Below the pieces are notes generated by a model that saw only the letters and a list, made by a program, of their open reading frames with translations, made no database searches and was not told the DNA's origin. Positions 43,236 to 55,105 of a stretch of 64,000 bases of DNA are shown piece by piece. The stretch's first letter is position 1, and each line of letters opens with the position of its first letter. The position numbers and the translations under genes are program-made. The stretch covers positions 4,402,001-4,466,000 of the forward strand of contig NC_061462.1 in NCBI RefSeq assembly GCF_022581195.2, in the 5' to 3' direction. This DNA is from Helicoverpa zea. Lineage: Eukaryota; Arthropoda; Insecta; Lepidoptera; Noctuidae.

Positions 43236-46200
43236 TTATATTTTTTAGCTGTAGCTATAGTTTTATTAGTCATCAAACATTAGTAGAAATCAATCTTCAT
43301 CATTCCGATAACGAACATCCAAACTATTGCAATTCTAACAAAAAAAAGTCAGACACATTTGTCTTCTACACATCCAATATTGGATTATACCAGCACCCAT
43401 AAAACGTATGGGTATTGCCAAAATTTCCACTCGGGAATGTCGGCTAAAAGAAAAAGTCTGATTCAAACAACTGGCAAACGACGAACGTCCATGACTTAAA
43501 TGGATTTCAATTTCGGAAATCAGTGAACAAAATACCAAGTTTCGGGTAACTGTTCGATATGGACACTTTTCGTGTTAATACGGAAACTCGGAAGTTTTCC
43601 TCCGTAACTTGATATGTAGCGATTTTGTTTTTATTCGCTTGTTTTGTGGGCTGAACGGTTTAGTAGGTACTGAATTGCTGATACATCACAAGGAACTGAT
43701 GTGTTTAATTTTTCTTCTGTAGACTTTTTTCAGCAGACCTTTAAATAACATAATGTAATAGGTAATTGACCCTACATTTTGTTCATTATCTTTGGTCTTA
43801 ACCCAGTACAACGTCTATCAAATCGTAAAACAATGGTGCTTTATTAAATTCACCTGAAGTCGTAAGGATTTTATGGCACCCGATCGTAATTAAAATTCTA
43901 CTGGAAATATCGGCCCAAATATTGTTTATATTAAAAGAGGTGTTTAATTAACAATTGTTTATAGAACTCTGAAGATAACTGGCACGATAAATCTTTTATA
44001 GTATAATAAACAAATATCATTTCAATAGCTTAAATTATCCGAATTTACAGACATTTAACGTTCTATTAAGTAAAATACCTTTGACAACAATCTTAATTGT
44101 CCCAGCGTCTAAAGGACAAATATAAATATCAAACAACATTTCGTTGTTAAAAACCCACCTTTATTACCAAAGTTCATTGATTGCTCAAGCAAACAAAATC
44201 TTCTTCAAGTTCACAAAGTATCAAGTTCATTAAATATTTTCCAAGAATGCTCAAAAATAATAAGTATGTAACGAAAAGTTTTACATGTGAAACGAAACGC
44301 CTCAAGCGAAACACGTTGAACCTACAGTTGAACTTGGTATTACAAAAACAGAAATTACCATGTCAGATTGTGTTTATATACCTGCTCTTTAAGTCATGGA
44401 GTTTGGAACATAATCAAATTAGTTGCTAATTAATTTCCCGTGTAAAATTTGAGTTTTTCCTACTTAAGTTCAGTGAAACTTCTCATATTGTTATCAATTT
44501 TAATTAATATTAACGAAGCTTAACTTTAGTCATTAACCTAATAATTTTGGACTCCGGAAAATGATACTGTGACTTTATATTATACTAGTTACCGCTCGCG
44601 GTTTAACCTGCATCCAGTCAAAATTCAAAACTAATTTACGCACCCAAAAAAACCTGTACAGTAAACTGCACATGAGTAGTAACTGTCATGTACCTTAACT
44701 CAATAGTTATAAGTATGATTTTCCTATAAAACTATAACCACTGACCTGAAGTTGACTGTACCTTTCTTTGATTTTAATAACACTGAAATAACTTTTCAAA
44801 AAAGTTTAGCGCCTTTAAACAATCAAAGTCTTCAAGTCATCTTTTCTAAATTCTATAATAGTTGTAGCTCTAATAAAACCTATCTTAAACCTAAGCTGAC
44901 TTTACCAATTTCTGGACACGACTGTTTTAATCTCGCTAACCCTTATCAAGTTACACTTGGACGCTTATACCTATTAAAACTACTATATTGGCAATTTTTA
45001 AAGAACTTAATGGAAGTAATACGGTATCTATTATTCTGAAAAGATAATAAGAATATTGCAAGGCTCGGAAATTACCTCTTCATCAAATCACCTCCTTGGA
45101 AACTGAATATCAATTTTGATTTCCTTTTCTTATAAAATAAACTCAGAAGTTCCGATTATTAAGTCGAGTTAAGCTCAAATATTAAATATTCTCTTTCCTA
45201 GTTATGACAGCGGTTTTACACTACTGGAATCTTAAACCACCTTGAAACGTGGTTCGGATTTTTTCAGCTCGGTTCTTTCGGAGTGTTGGCTGTGTTCGCC
45301 TCTGACCGAAGTGCGTTCACCATTATTCAGCTTTCTTACACAATGGAAAATATTATAAAAAGTGCTCATTAAATCTGAACAAAATCAGTAAGCTAGACAA
45401 ATAGAGCTCGGTTCTTCGACGTAAGAAGGATTGCTAGTATTATTTTAATTAAAGGCAAATGCAAACTAAGGGCGATTAAAAACGCCAAGAGTATTAGTAC
45501 TACTGACAATGTCTTCCCATTAATCCTAGGACTTATGTCGGGACAAAGTTAAATGGGGGATTTAAATACAAAGAAGCTTTATTAGAGTTTTGAGACGGTG
45601 CCCGCTAATATCTTGGGGGCAATTTTCATTGTACCCACTATAATGATAGGAACGATGGAAAGGGTTTTGTAAATTGTATAGCAGCTTTTCGATTAGCATC
45701 GTTTATTTTTATATTTCGAAAAGGGTGGGTATCAATAGTCCTTTGTTTCTGCCGTTAGAATGATTATATTGTCGCTTAATGCCATAGACGGTATGATTTA
45801 TTGAGTTTACAAAATAAAGCATGATTTTTACTTTCTAAATACAAAACTTTGGTGTATTGTTATACTTGACAATTAAATTCAAAAGAACGGCCCACTCTTC
45901 TACAAAAATACTAGGTATCAACCAAAATAAATTGTGCCTAATATTCAGGAGAAGCCGTCATTATATTACATCAAGAATAACCAGAATTTATAATTCCAAA
46001 GTAATATTGATCAAAAAACTTTACAGTGTCTCCGAATTACGAGTCAGTTTTATTGTAAAACAGTAATTTTGAAACACAAAGACATCTACAATTATCACAA
46101 AAGATCGAATAAAAGTCGGCTAATATTTAATTAAGATCAGTGTAGGCAAAAGCGAATTCCATGAAGGGTAGTAGGTGCGTACAGTCTGGCTTAAGAACGT

Positions 46201-46701
46201 ACCTAGAACTAACTTGTAATTATTTACGAGCCGAAGCTTAGGAACCCTTTCGTTAGTGTATAATTAATAAAACTTAGTCTTGGGTGTGACGTCTGAATTT
46301 AGTGAACATCTTGGGAGTAATATGATGCAATTGATGGTCTAAATTATTTATTACAAGTTTAGTTAAAGAGTTGGTTTTATAAGTAGCTAGACGCCCGCTG
46401 TTTCAACCGAGTCCAGAGGGAACTATTAGCCGCACATGGATAAAAGGTAGCTCATATGTTATGGTTATATATACATTTTATTGCTTAAATACTTCATCAA
46501 AATCAAATCTGGCGGGTTTTAGTGGTTGTAGCAAACATACCCACAGATCCTTACAAACTTTCTCATAAAAATATTAGCACATAATAGGATTTATAATACT
46601 TCATTTACTTACAGCACCGATTGAATTGTACTGTATTCATATTTTACAAATTACATTTTGGTAATTCTCTTTAAACAAATATTAAATTCAATGCAAGGTT
46701 A
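43236..46701. other. Long AT-rich stretch with two Helitron-like fragments
   Basis: At 44,583-44,620 (minus strand) the CTAG-ending repeat terminus is visible (AGGTTAAACCGCGAGCGGTA then ACTAG). At 46,384-46,460 (minus strand) another appears (CTACCTTTTATCCATGTGCG ... GCGGGCGTCTAG). No gene is supported; several 60-95-codon ORFs have no recognisable features. Confidence 0.4.
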
Positions 46702-47665
46702 TACTTCGGCCGTTCAGAGAATGCGTTCCTGACACCTATCAGTTAGTCACGACTAGTGATGGGCACAACATAACACTGAGTTCGTTACCGTTCCTTCAAA
46801 ATGAACCGCCGCATTATTTTAAGATTATTTTCGTTTTAAATTGGCGGAATCATTTGTTTTATATTTTAGTTATTTAAGTGGAAACCAAAAAAAGGTAATA
46901 TTCATATAATAAAATTGTTTTATTTATTCTTTGTTACAAGTACATTGAATTGAATGTGCGAACAGAATATTAATCAGACTCCGATTTGCTTGAGGAGGTG
47001 GTGTCTTCATCATCATCTTCGCCTACATGTATAATTATATTATTATCAATAACAGAATCAATCCTGATATCTCGGTCTAACAAAAGCCGGGTAATCAAAT
47101 AAAAACAGATCGAAAACACTTGAAAAACGTGGTCTATGCGCACGAAACGACAACGGACGACTGTTTTAGCGTCACAAAATGGCGGCCCATAACGCCATTT
47201 GGGGTTACCATTTTTAATCTAAGTATAAAAATGCGGTTTGGTCATAGTTTTATTTTTATATTTCATAAACGTTATAATTAAGTCTTATAGTCCATTATTT
47301 TCCAATTCTTAAAAAGAAAATCAAAACGTATTATTTTATATTATAACTGTATAAGAACAGATTACGATACTTGCCTGTTATTTTTAGCACAGCACTACAA
47401 AATATAAACCGCTGACATAACCTTGTAATAGCGCAGTATAGATTTAGAAAAATATTGTTTACCAAGTTATTTGACACTCAGTTTGGCACAAAATTATAAC
47501 ATTCATTGATTATTGATATAATAATGTTGTTTTAATGCTCCTCAATTGTTAAAACGGTAAACAACCAGCAAAAATATTTTTATCGTAACTGCAACGCCAT
47601 TGCAAAGTTACGTCGTCAGTTCAATCGCGACGTGTCAGGAACGCATTCTCTGAATGGCCGAACTA
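46702..47665. mobile_element. 964-bp TA-flanked element, long relative of the 7,926 MITE
   Basis: The termini match the MITE at 7,926-8,152: the left starts TACTTCGGCCGTTCAGAGAA and the right is an almost exact inverse. TA lies on both sides (46,700-46,701 and 47,666-47,667). The rightmost 160 bp or so equal the whole left half of the small MITE, which shows how the latter arose by internal deletion. The left TIR matches only about 34 bp with two changes. The interior keeps a remnant that looks coding on the minus strand. Confidence 0.8.
46979..47110 (-). pseudogene. Possible 3' end of a transposase ORF
   Basis: On the minus strand a frame ends at TAA (46,979-46,981) with a strongly acidic and serine-rich tail, GEDDDEDTTSSSKSESD, preceded by LLLDRDIRIDSVIDNNIIIH. 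The frame is open for about 85 codons upstream without an ATG. Acidic, serine-rich tails are frequent at protein C termini, and the place inside a TIR element suggests a residue of its transposase. No catalytic motif is left, so this is an inference. Confidence 0.35.
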
Positions 47666-47667
47666 TA

Positions 47668-49069
47668 GTCAGATTAATTAATCATGACGATATTAGCATA
47701 CGTCTCTTAGGAGACGAATGTATCTAGCGTGATGAATAATGGTCATGATACACTGGAGACAGACGCGTCAATCTTTGACTTAATTGAGATGAAATTTGAT
47801 GTTCTATTTGTGATACTAGCTGGTTTCCTAATCTTGTGGCATTCCTCGGTGGGAGTGGACGACGTTCATCGTGATATCTGAAGAATCTTAACTTTTAGAC
47901 ATTGTTCTTGGACTCTATTTGGCATATTATATACCAACCTGGTTTAATAAAACGAAATCTCGTAAGTTTCCAACACGCTTAATCCTCATTTTCACAATCG
48001 CCATACTTTATCGTTTATACATTTTAGAATATTTATCACCATATTAAATAAATGAAGTCCACCTTTTACCAAAGAGACGAAAAACCCTATTACTTGAAAC
48101 TCGAAACTCGTACTAGTGTACATACTCATAGCACTGTGTTCAACTACGCCAAGTTTTTCACCAAGCAAACAATGTTCACAAAACCAATTTGCTTATTTTC
48201 ATCACACTACAAGTAGGCTAAAGTTTTTTAAAACAAACTAGACACAAACTGGGTTACGTCAGTATAAATAATTTCCTAAAGCGTGTTTATGTTAAAATTG
48301 CATCAAAAGCTTTGTACTACACCTACTCGTAGAGTGAGCAAGCCAGGGAAGTTTTAACGCGATTTGACTGAATATATTTTCAAGTTTTTTGTTGAAGAGC
48401 AAAATTGCCTTGGATTGTACACGGAGTACAGACAAAATGGGATTTTTGAACAACGTACAAAAGCAACGTTGCTACGTGATGTTTTTTTGAAATATGTCGT
48501 ATTAAATAAGCGAATTTCAAGCTCCCACAGACACAAGTAGTGTACGAAAAATGTGCTTTTATATTTATTTCGTCTCCTCTAAGAACGAATTATTTCTTAG
48601 CCATAATTTTGTTTCTAAAGATTCCGACTAACTCAATCTTTCAAACATCAGCATTCTGAGATAATGTTCAGAACTTTGTTACAAAGATTTTTCTAATTAA
48701 ATGCCTGGAGCTGATCAGACCAGCTGACTCTGACATAGACTGGAATAAGATCAGATAATCTGTTATCACTTCTGTCATAACGTCTAGTTTGTCCTATTTT
48801 TTTGAAGCAACTTTACTGAAGAGATTTTATTCTAACAATTGGCGTGAATCGAGGTCGTCTCGTGGGCATTTGTGAAGACCGAGAAGCTACTCGTAGTTTT
48901 TTGAAAGATATTGTTCAAGGCGACCATTTTGTTAAACCTTAATGACCTTGTTGTTGTAAGTTGGCTTTATTTAGTCCTTATTATGTTATAAGTTTTCTAT
49001 ACAAATTTGAGGGAGGTCACGTGTTAAGTTGCATTCAGTTTTATGATTCTAATATTAATTCCTTACCTA
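47668..49069. other. AT-rich stretch, nothing recognised
   Basis: No exon or repeat terminus recognised. Confidence 0.45.
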
Positions 49070-49077
49070 TTGCCCAG

Positions 49078-50283
49078 CAGTGGCGGATTTACAAATTTGC
49101 CGCTAGTAGGCCATTCAATTTTTGCCGCCACTAATGATTGTGAACTTAATGATATTTCTGTCAGTTACTAGATTATTTTTGCAACCCGCTGTTACCCGCT
49201 AAGTATGCACTGAAGAGTTTAATGTTGACATAACAAGTTTATTTGACAGCGACTTTAAAGCGTAAAGCCTCTGAAACTTTTAAACAGCTCAATTGATTTT
49301 CATCAAACATGTCTAAGAACACTCGCCCGTAAAACGTCTGTAATACAAAAAAAAACTAAATTGAAATCAGTTCATTCGTTCGGGTGCTATGATCAGTGGC
49401 GGCGTAGCATCAGGTGACACCCGGGGCGTACTACCTATTGAGCACCCACCAAAAAAAACGACAAAATATAATCACGGACTAAAATTGTAATTGAAGTACT
49501 TAAAAATCGTGTAGAAATCATTCATGGTGCTTTTTGCTAGGTTTTACATAAAGAAACCGGAGACAGATCAGTGCAAAGTTATAAAGCGCGTTTTATAAAA
49601 ACCAGTGTCAAGTGAAAAAGCCGCGAGCGCAGCGAGTGCGAAATTTTTGAATTTTGGAACAGTAAAGGACTAAAACGAGTTTAAAAAAACCACCGTAAAG
49701 TGAAAAAGTCGCGAGCGTAGCGAGCGTGAAATTTGTGATTTCTGGGACGCAATGCAACGCAATACCTAAAGAAATTAGAAAAAAGTTACTGTCAAGTGAA
49801 AGGCGCGAGCGCAGCAGCGCGAAATTTTTGAATTTTGGAACAGTAAAGGACCAAAACGAGTTTAAAAAAACCGCCGCAAAGTGAAAAAGTCGCGAGCGTA
49901 GCGAGCTCGAAATTCTTTAGTTTTGGGACACAAAAGTCCTCCACCTCCTACAGCTTAGAAATCGTCAGCGTAGAGCATTTTTGCTACTTCGGTGCTTGAA
50001 CTTTTAGTCAGATTGAGAACTCAAAGAGCGCAGAGTAATCCAGAAATGGTGAAAAAACCGCGAGCGAAGTGAGCGGATTTTTTAATTTATTTTCATTGAA
50101 ACGCTATTGCAATATTTTAAAATTCATGATCACATAAGCCATTACAGTGCGTTTATTTATACATATATGGATTGTGTACTCGTATAAAAAAAAATCTTAA
50201 AAAAAAATAGCTACATTTGCCGCCCCTCTAAATCTGCCGCCCTAGGCACCGGCCTACTTGGCCTATTGGTAAATCCGCCACTG
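49078..50283. mobile_element. Non-autonomous hAT element, 8-bp TSD
   Basis: Ends CAGTGGCGGATTTAC and its inverse TAAATCCGCCACTG are bracketed by the exact 8-bp duplication TTGCCCAG (49,070-49,077 and 50,284-50,291). CAGTGGCGG termini and 8-bp duplications define the hAT superfamily. Near both ends lie GGCC and TTTGCCGC boxes. No transposase frame is present in 1.2 kb. A second hAT-like terminus, CAGTGGCGGCGTAGCATCAG, lies at 49,395 with no matching partner, perhaps a nested remnant. Confidence 0.9.
49606..49980 (+). repeat. Tandem repeat inside the hAT element
   Basis: Four related blocks of about 90 bp, arranged as two higher-order units about 184 bp apart (TGTCAAGTGAA at 49,606 and 49,790). 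Each block has GTGAAAAAG-CGCGAGCGNAGCGAGCG and, in alternate blocks, TTTTTGAATTTTGGAACAGT. CGCGAGCG..GCGAGCG parts are GC-rich in AT-rich surroundings. A fifth degenerate block lies near 50,046-50,085. Possibly subterminal transposase-binding sites, as in other hAT elements. Confidence 0.8.
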
Positions 50284-50291
50284 TTGCCCAG

Positions 50292-50687
50292 CACGTAACT
50301 TGCAATGTTTTTAAAAGAGAAAATTCCATTACATATTACTTTTCCCCTGTGCAAAGCTACCAGTAAAAAAAAAATACTCTCACACTTTATGCATTTTTTA
50401 AGAAGCCCTCTCAAAGACAAGGTGAACCAGCTCATGAGTAAGTAACGAAACAAACCCTCACAATGTGAACACATCACCCGGTTTTATCTAAACAAGTGTA
50501 CAGGGCGCCATCTTCGTAAATTGGCACCGTCAAAGAGAGATGGCTACCATTTGTTAAATTCAACAGATCAGCGCCTTCGACGAATCTGCGGTTATATGGT
50601 CCATGTACTTCAATATGGTAAGTGGGTATAAGTCTAAATCGGGGGCAATGGACGTAGAATGTGTCTTGTAAGTAAACGTCGAAGAAA
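50292..50687. other. Spacer between the hAT element and the DDE/SWIM transposon
   Basis: No gene recognised. TTGGCACCGTCAAAG near 50,521 resembles TTGGCACCATCAAAGG inside the right end of the next element (near 53,748), so an older element end may be present. Confidence 0.35.
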
Positions 50688-51039
50688 GGAGATGGCCAAA
50701 AAAAAACCCAGATTCGACAGGAACTTCATATGTATGATTGGATTCAGTATAATTTGTGGATTTTAAAAAGTATTTCAAATCATCTAAAAACCATGGGGTT
50801 CTCTTTTTATAACGTTTTTTCGATCAAGATTTTAGTTCACAAAAAAGTTTACTTTTACTGTTTATGACTCGTGATTGGACCGTTTTGCACTATGGTTTTG
50901 CATTGCGAAGTCATTTTTTTTATTTGACAATGTCACATGGCGCGATTTTCAAAGACAATTTTAGAAAAAAAGTTGATAGCCATCGTCTGTATTTTCTTTC
51001 TTTGACCTTCTAGGCTGCGATTTTTAATAATTATTTGAA

Positions 51040-53221
51040 ATGGCCGAAAATAGCTGTGTGACTTGTGATCACTCGGTGTTACGAAGGAGACGCCATACAC
51101 TGACTCTAGAGTTTTTAGAGTCTCATCGAGATTTCGTAGAGCATATGTTTAGCACTTTGTTGCGACAACAAGAAGTTAATAGCTTTTTTTTATTATATGA
51201 AGCTTATTGAGTAGTTTAGAATTTAGAAGCAGTATGCTCCTAAGAATTACATTTTTATGAGAGAAAGAATGCTGCACTCAAACACTAGGAATCCAGTTTA
51301 TCTAGTTTTTCATTTATTTCAGATTACCTTTGATGGATCCAGATCAATATGCCATCCATGTTGGCAGCGTATTGTATACAGGTTAGGTCATCCGCCTGCA
51401 CCACCGGCAGCGCCACGCATAGAATCGTTTTCTATAACCGGCTTATTGCGCGCGGCAAATACATCAAGACGGTGTATGATTAACAATTGCCGTAACCTGG
51501 ACATTTATCGTGTACCAATTACGGTCAAGGCATATCTACTAAGCTATTATCGATTCTATATACCACCTCTCGCCCGTATCTGCCAGCACCATTCCAGAAC
51601 CATCACCTTTGAGGATTTTTCTGAAAATGTCACCCCGCGGCTAGCAAGTTTTAGGACTGACTGGATACAAGACATAATACGGATATATACAGAAGTTATG
51701 GAAAAAAAAGGACAGCTTGATTTTGAAAATATTAATGGATTGAATCCAGATTCGCTTCACTTTTGGACTGGAGTAAATCACCAACAATTCAATTCAATTT
51801 TTAATGAATCCCCTTCTTTACAACAATACGCTAAGGGTAGAACTATGTTAGCAATATATTTATGTAAACTAAGAAGCGGTGAACCTAACCGACGACTTGC
51901 CTCAGTTTTCGGCTTAGCGAAATCGACTATTCAACTCAAAATAAAGCAGGCAAGAATATGTCTCGAGAATGATTTTCTACCACGACATCTCGGATTCGAT
52001 CACATTACTCGAGAAGAAGTTATCTCAAGAAATAGGATTTTACCAAATCATATTTTTGGAAGTCAAGCCCAAACGAGAGCTATCGTTATTTTGGATGGGA
52101 CATATTTATTTGTGCAAAAAAGCACCAACTTCTTATTTCAATGTATGAGCTATAGTTTACACAAATATGTAAACCTAGTTAAACCATTTATGATCGTTTG
52201 TGGAGATGGGTATATTATAGAAGTCACAGGACCTTACAACGCCAGAACATCAGACGCTGTTATATTACGCCAACTGTTAGATAATCACACAAACGATATG
52301 GAAGAAGCTCCAATACGATGGTTCCTTGAGCCAAATGACGTATTAATCCTGGATAGAGGCTTTCGAGATGCAGTTCCATACGCTGAAGAATGTGGATTTA
52401 CAGTCTGTATGCCGCAGTCTCTTGGTACCTATGACAGACAACTATCGACTATGGCGGCCAATAAATCGAGATTAGTCACATTAGTTAGATGGGTGGTAGA
52501 AGCCATCAACGGGCGTATGAAGCGTGACTTCAAAATATTTCGGCAAAAGTATTTTAATATCACTTTGCCTAATGCGATTGTAGATTATAGAATCGCTGCA
52601 GCTCTAGTTAATGCGACCCAGGAGAGCTTCAGCGACAGTTACCTGACTGAAAGATATATAGAACAGATAGATGGAAATATAAGTAGACCAAACCTTCTGG
52701 CTGCTTATGTCGATGCACACCGGCTTAACGCACAAAGAAATGTTTCATTTCAAAGGTTAGAAGCAACGTCACATGACGTAGCTGATTTCCCAATATTTTC
52801 TTACGACGAACTTTTGGTCTTCGCTATCGGAACATATCACGTTAAGTTAGCGAGATCCTACTGTTATGAGCATGTGAGAGGTACGGGCGTGTATTCCATT
52901 GAAGTTTACAGACATCCCGACAGAGTAAACTTCAATACAAATGAGGGAAATACTTTGATACGTTGTAGAATAAAATCGAGACACGTTCAAATGAGAACTT
53001 ATTATTGTTACATTCTATACAGCCCACAAGGCATCTCGGAGTATTACTGCAGCTGTATACACGGTCGCCGTACATTAGGCAGTTGTGCCCATATCATATC
53101 TATTATATATTATCTTGCCTGGGCTAGACATGTAGGCGACTTGATTGAGCCTGCAGAATTTCTAGACTCTGTATGTCTGAACATCGAAGTTAATGATGAA
53201 GAGGAAACCTGGACTATATAG
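51040..53221 (+). CDS. DDE_4-type transposase with C-terminal SWIM zinc finger (two exons)
   Basis: Model: exon 1 51,040-51,174, intron 51,175-51,322, exon 2 51,323-53,221, giving 677 residues with no stop. Exon 1 starts AAATGG. The donor (GAA|GTTAAT) is weak, the acceptor (TTTATTTCAG) good, and the phase is 0. Joining unites C6-x2-C9 with C55-x2-C58, a likely zinc module. A second putative C2CH motif is C96, C101, C132, H135. An HTH like that preceding DDE_4 domains lies at about 217-256. The catalytic triad is D303 (ILDGTY), D389 (ILDRGFRD) and E438 (VRWVVEAINGRMK). The SWIM finger is C621, C623, C633, H635, before an acidic tail. It would cut and paste the surrounding element. Unspliced, exon 2 opens at an ATG at 51,257 but loses the first zinc pair. 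The superfamily among IS5-related eukaryotic groups (PIF/Harbinger, ISL2EU, Kolobok neighbourhood) is not decided. Confidence 0.85.
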
Positions 53222-53227
53222 TCTGAT

Positions 53228-53335
53228 TTCACCATCCCGCATTGAGCAAGCGTGGTGATTAACGCTCAATCCCTCTCCGTGTGAGAGGAGGCCGCAGCCC
53301 AGCAGTGGGACGACAAAAAGGCCGTAACTTTATTT
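53228..53335 (+). mobile_element. RTE-like LINE 3' remnant
   Basis: TTTCACCATCCCGCATTGAG, CAAGCGTGGTGATTAACGCT, CCCTCTCCGTGTGAGAGGAG, GCCGCAGCCCAGCAGTGGGA and AAAAAGGCCGTAACTTT. It extends about 50 bp further upstream than the other tails here and so shows the end of the LINE ORF region. It inserted directly after the transposase stop codon. Confidence 0.75.
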
Positions 53336-53846
53336 GAAAATCTAAAAAATATAGATGTAAATAAATAAAGGTCTACATAAAGTATAGAAATTGGTGATGC
53401 ATTATTTGTTTTTTTCCCCTTTTTTTGCCAATTGCTCATGTTCAGGTTGCTCATAAATGGGAAACCTAGAGAGGACTTGGTAAAGTCGGTTCTTAATCGT
53501 ATCTGGAGTGGTTCATACCAATAGTGCAATGGGTAGCCCTATCCAAAAACCTTTCAAACTCAAGACTTAATCACCAGGCCAACTCTGAAACTATGGGGTT
53601 ATTACTATTGGCTTATATAATGTTAGTATACTTTGTTTTATGTTCCTTGATGTAAATAATCTTCAAAATGGACATATATTCAACATAACCTATTTTTGCG
53701 AAAATATGAAATAGCTCCTATACCCCATGGATTTCAGGCTGGATTTTTTGGCACCATCAAAGGTCTTTCATAAGGAACCTATTGGTAACCATTTCATTGC
53801 TGTCGATTCTGGGTTTTTTTTCTATGAAAATTTGGCCATCTCCTTT

Positions 53847-54825
53847 AACTTGTATTTTGATTGAACATACCTGAAAACCTAGATACATAAGTAGACGTAG
53901 TTATTAGAGTGGATAAAAAGGAGGAAAATACTGAAGATAATTTTATATTGTTTAACTTGAAGTAGAATAAAAGGAAAAGCAATTAATTACTTCCAAATAA
54001 GAAATAATAGAAACACCCCTCGACTGTTGATGATTTATTAGAGCCAAACACCACAACGAAGCTAAAAAACTTTAATTCCTTAGAAGCTCCTAAACTGCCG
54101 AATAAAAAGATCGCTTTTATAAATCACAGATATGATTCTGCTTCCTCAATAAATTTAGTTCTGCGGTATATTTACGGTCTAGGCGAAAACACGGCGAATA
54201 CGCTTCGAAGTAAACATACCACGATATATACAAATTACGGTATTATATGGTAAACTCACACAAATCATGTGCGCGGTAAAGGAGCCAACTTGAGCAATAA
54301 AAGGGGCACAATATGGCGCACAGCAAATGGCCGAATGATGATAACGTATGAACAGATTAGTTTGGTGACCTCTAAAACTTTGTGATATTAATACATCTAA
54401 CAGGAATGACCGTTTATCTTTTCTCTTACTCCTAACTATACTTAACATTACTAAAGGTCTTGTCACTACCTAATAAAATATTATGTCTTCAGAACTTTCA
54501 TAAATTAGGTACAAATATTGAAAAAAATATCAATGTTAGTAAGTAGGTATCAATTGCGATAAAATCTGTGCTTGAATCTTGACACCTGTTAAAATTATTA
54601 GCCAAATAGAAATTCTGATGAAATATTTTTCAAACAAAAAAGAGGAAAATAAAAATGCTGATTCAGAACCTTTATTACATATTTGACATTCAGACTTTGA
54701 AGGGCGTTTACGAGAATACCGCGGTGTCATTGCTCCTTATAGGTACAAAGCTCCTCCGTGGTACAAAGATTTATTATTTCGTCGTCTACCAATGTTACAG
54801 ACAAATCTAATATTGTATATGAATA
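53847..54825. other. AT-rich stretch, nothing recognised
   Basis: Chance ORFs only. No exon or repeat terminus recognised. Confidence 0.45.
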
Positions 54826-55105
54826 TAGCCCTTACCCAACCATGTTAGGCTCGGCCTCCAATCTAACTGGATACACGAGTACCAGTTTTCTACACAAAGC
54901 GACTTCTTACCCGGCCAACTCCTGGATAAGCCTGGTGGTTCGTCTTTTTGGTTTCTGACTGGCCATAGATGTTCATATTGCAGGCAGGACCTATTAAACA
55001 TGCTTTCCGAAACACTGAGGAACTCATCATGACAGGATGGTCACCCCTCCACGGACTGACCACACGAAGCATTGCTTGACCTCCTGATCGATTGACCCAC
55101 AATAA
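54826..55105 (-). mobile_element. 5S-rRNA-headed SINE, second copy
   Basis: Read on the minus strand: GATCAGGAGGTCAAGCAATG, TGTGGTCAGTCCGTGGAGGG, GTGACC, in the order of the 5S rRNA internal promoter. Then come GTGTTTCGGAAAGCATGTTT, GGTCCTGCC and GTCAGAAACC (the body shared with the tRNA-headed SINE at 6,607), and finally TGGTACTCGTGTATCCAGTT and CCGAGCCTAACATGGTTGGG (the shared tail). Head, body and tail are all recognisable, so it is nearly full length although diverged. No target duplication was confirmed. Confidence 0.7.

Larger units (their letters stand above)
50688..53843 (+). mobile_element. Autonomous-looking DNA transposon with DDE_4/SWIM transposase
   Basis: The two-exon transposase gene is bracketed by imperfect inverted ends. 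Left: GGAGATGGCC, A run, AACCCAGATTCGACAGG. Right, inverted: GGAGATGGCC, AAATTTTCATAG, A run, CCCAGAATCGACAGC. Weaker similarity continues inward for over 100 bp to CCATGGGGT. The total is 3.16 kb. The target duplication is not resolved: TTAA follows the right end (53,845-53,848), but the left flank is AGAA. Upstream AT-rich DNA (50,800-51,040) would hold the promoter. A LINE tail at 53,228-53,335 inserted in the 3' region. Confidence 0.75.
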
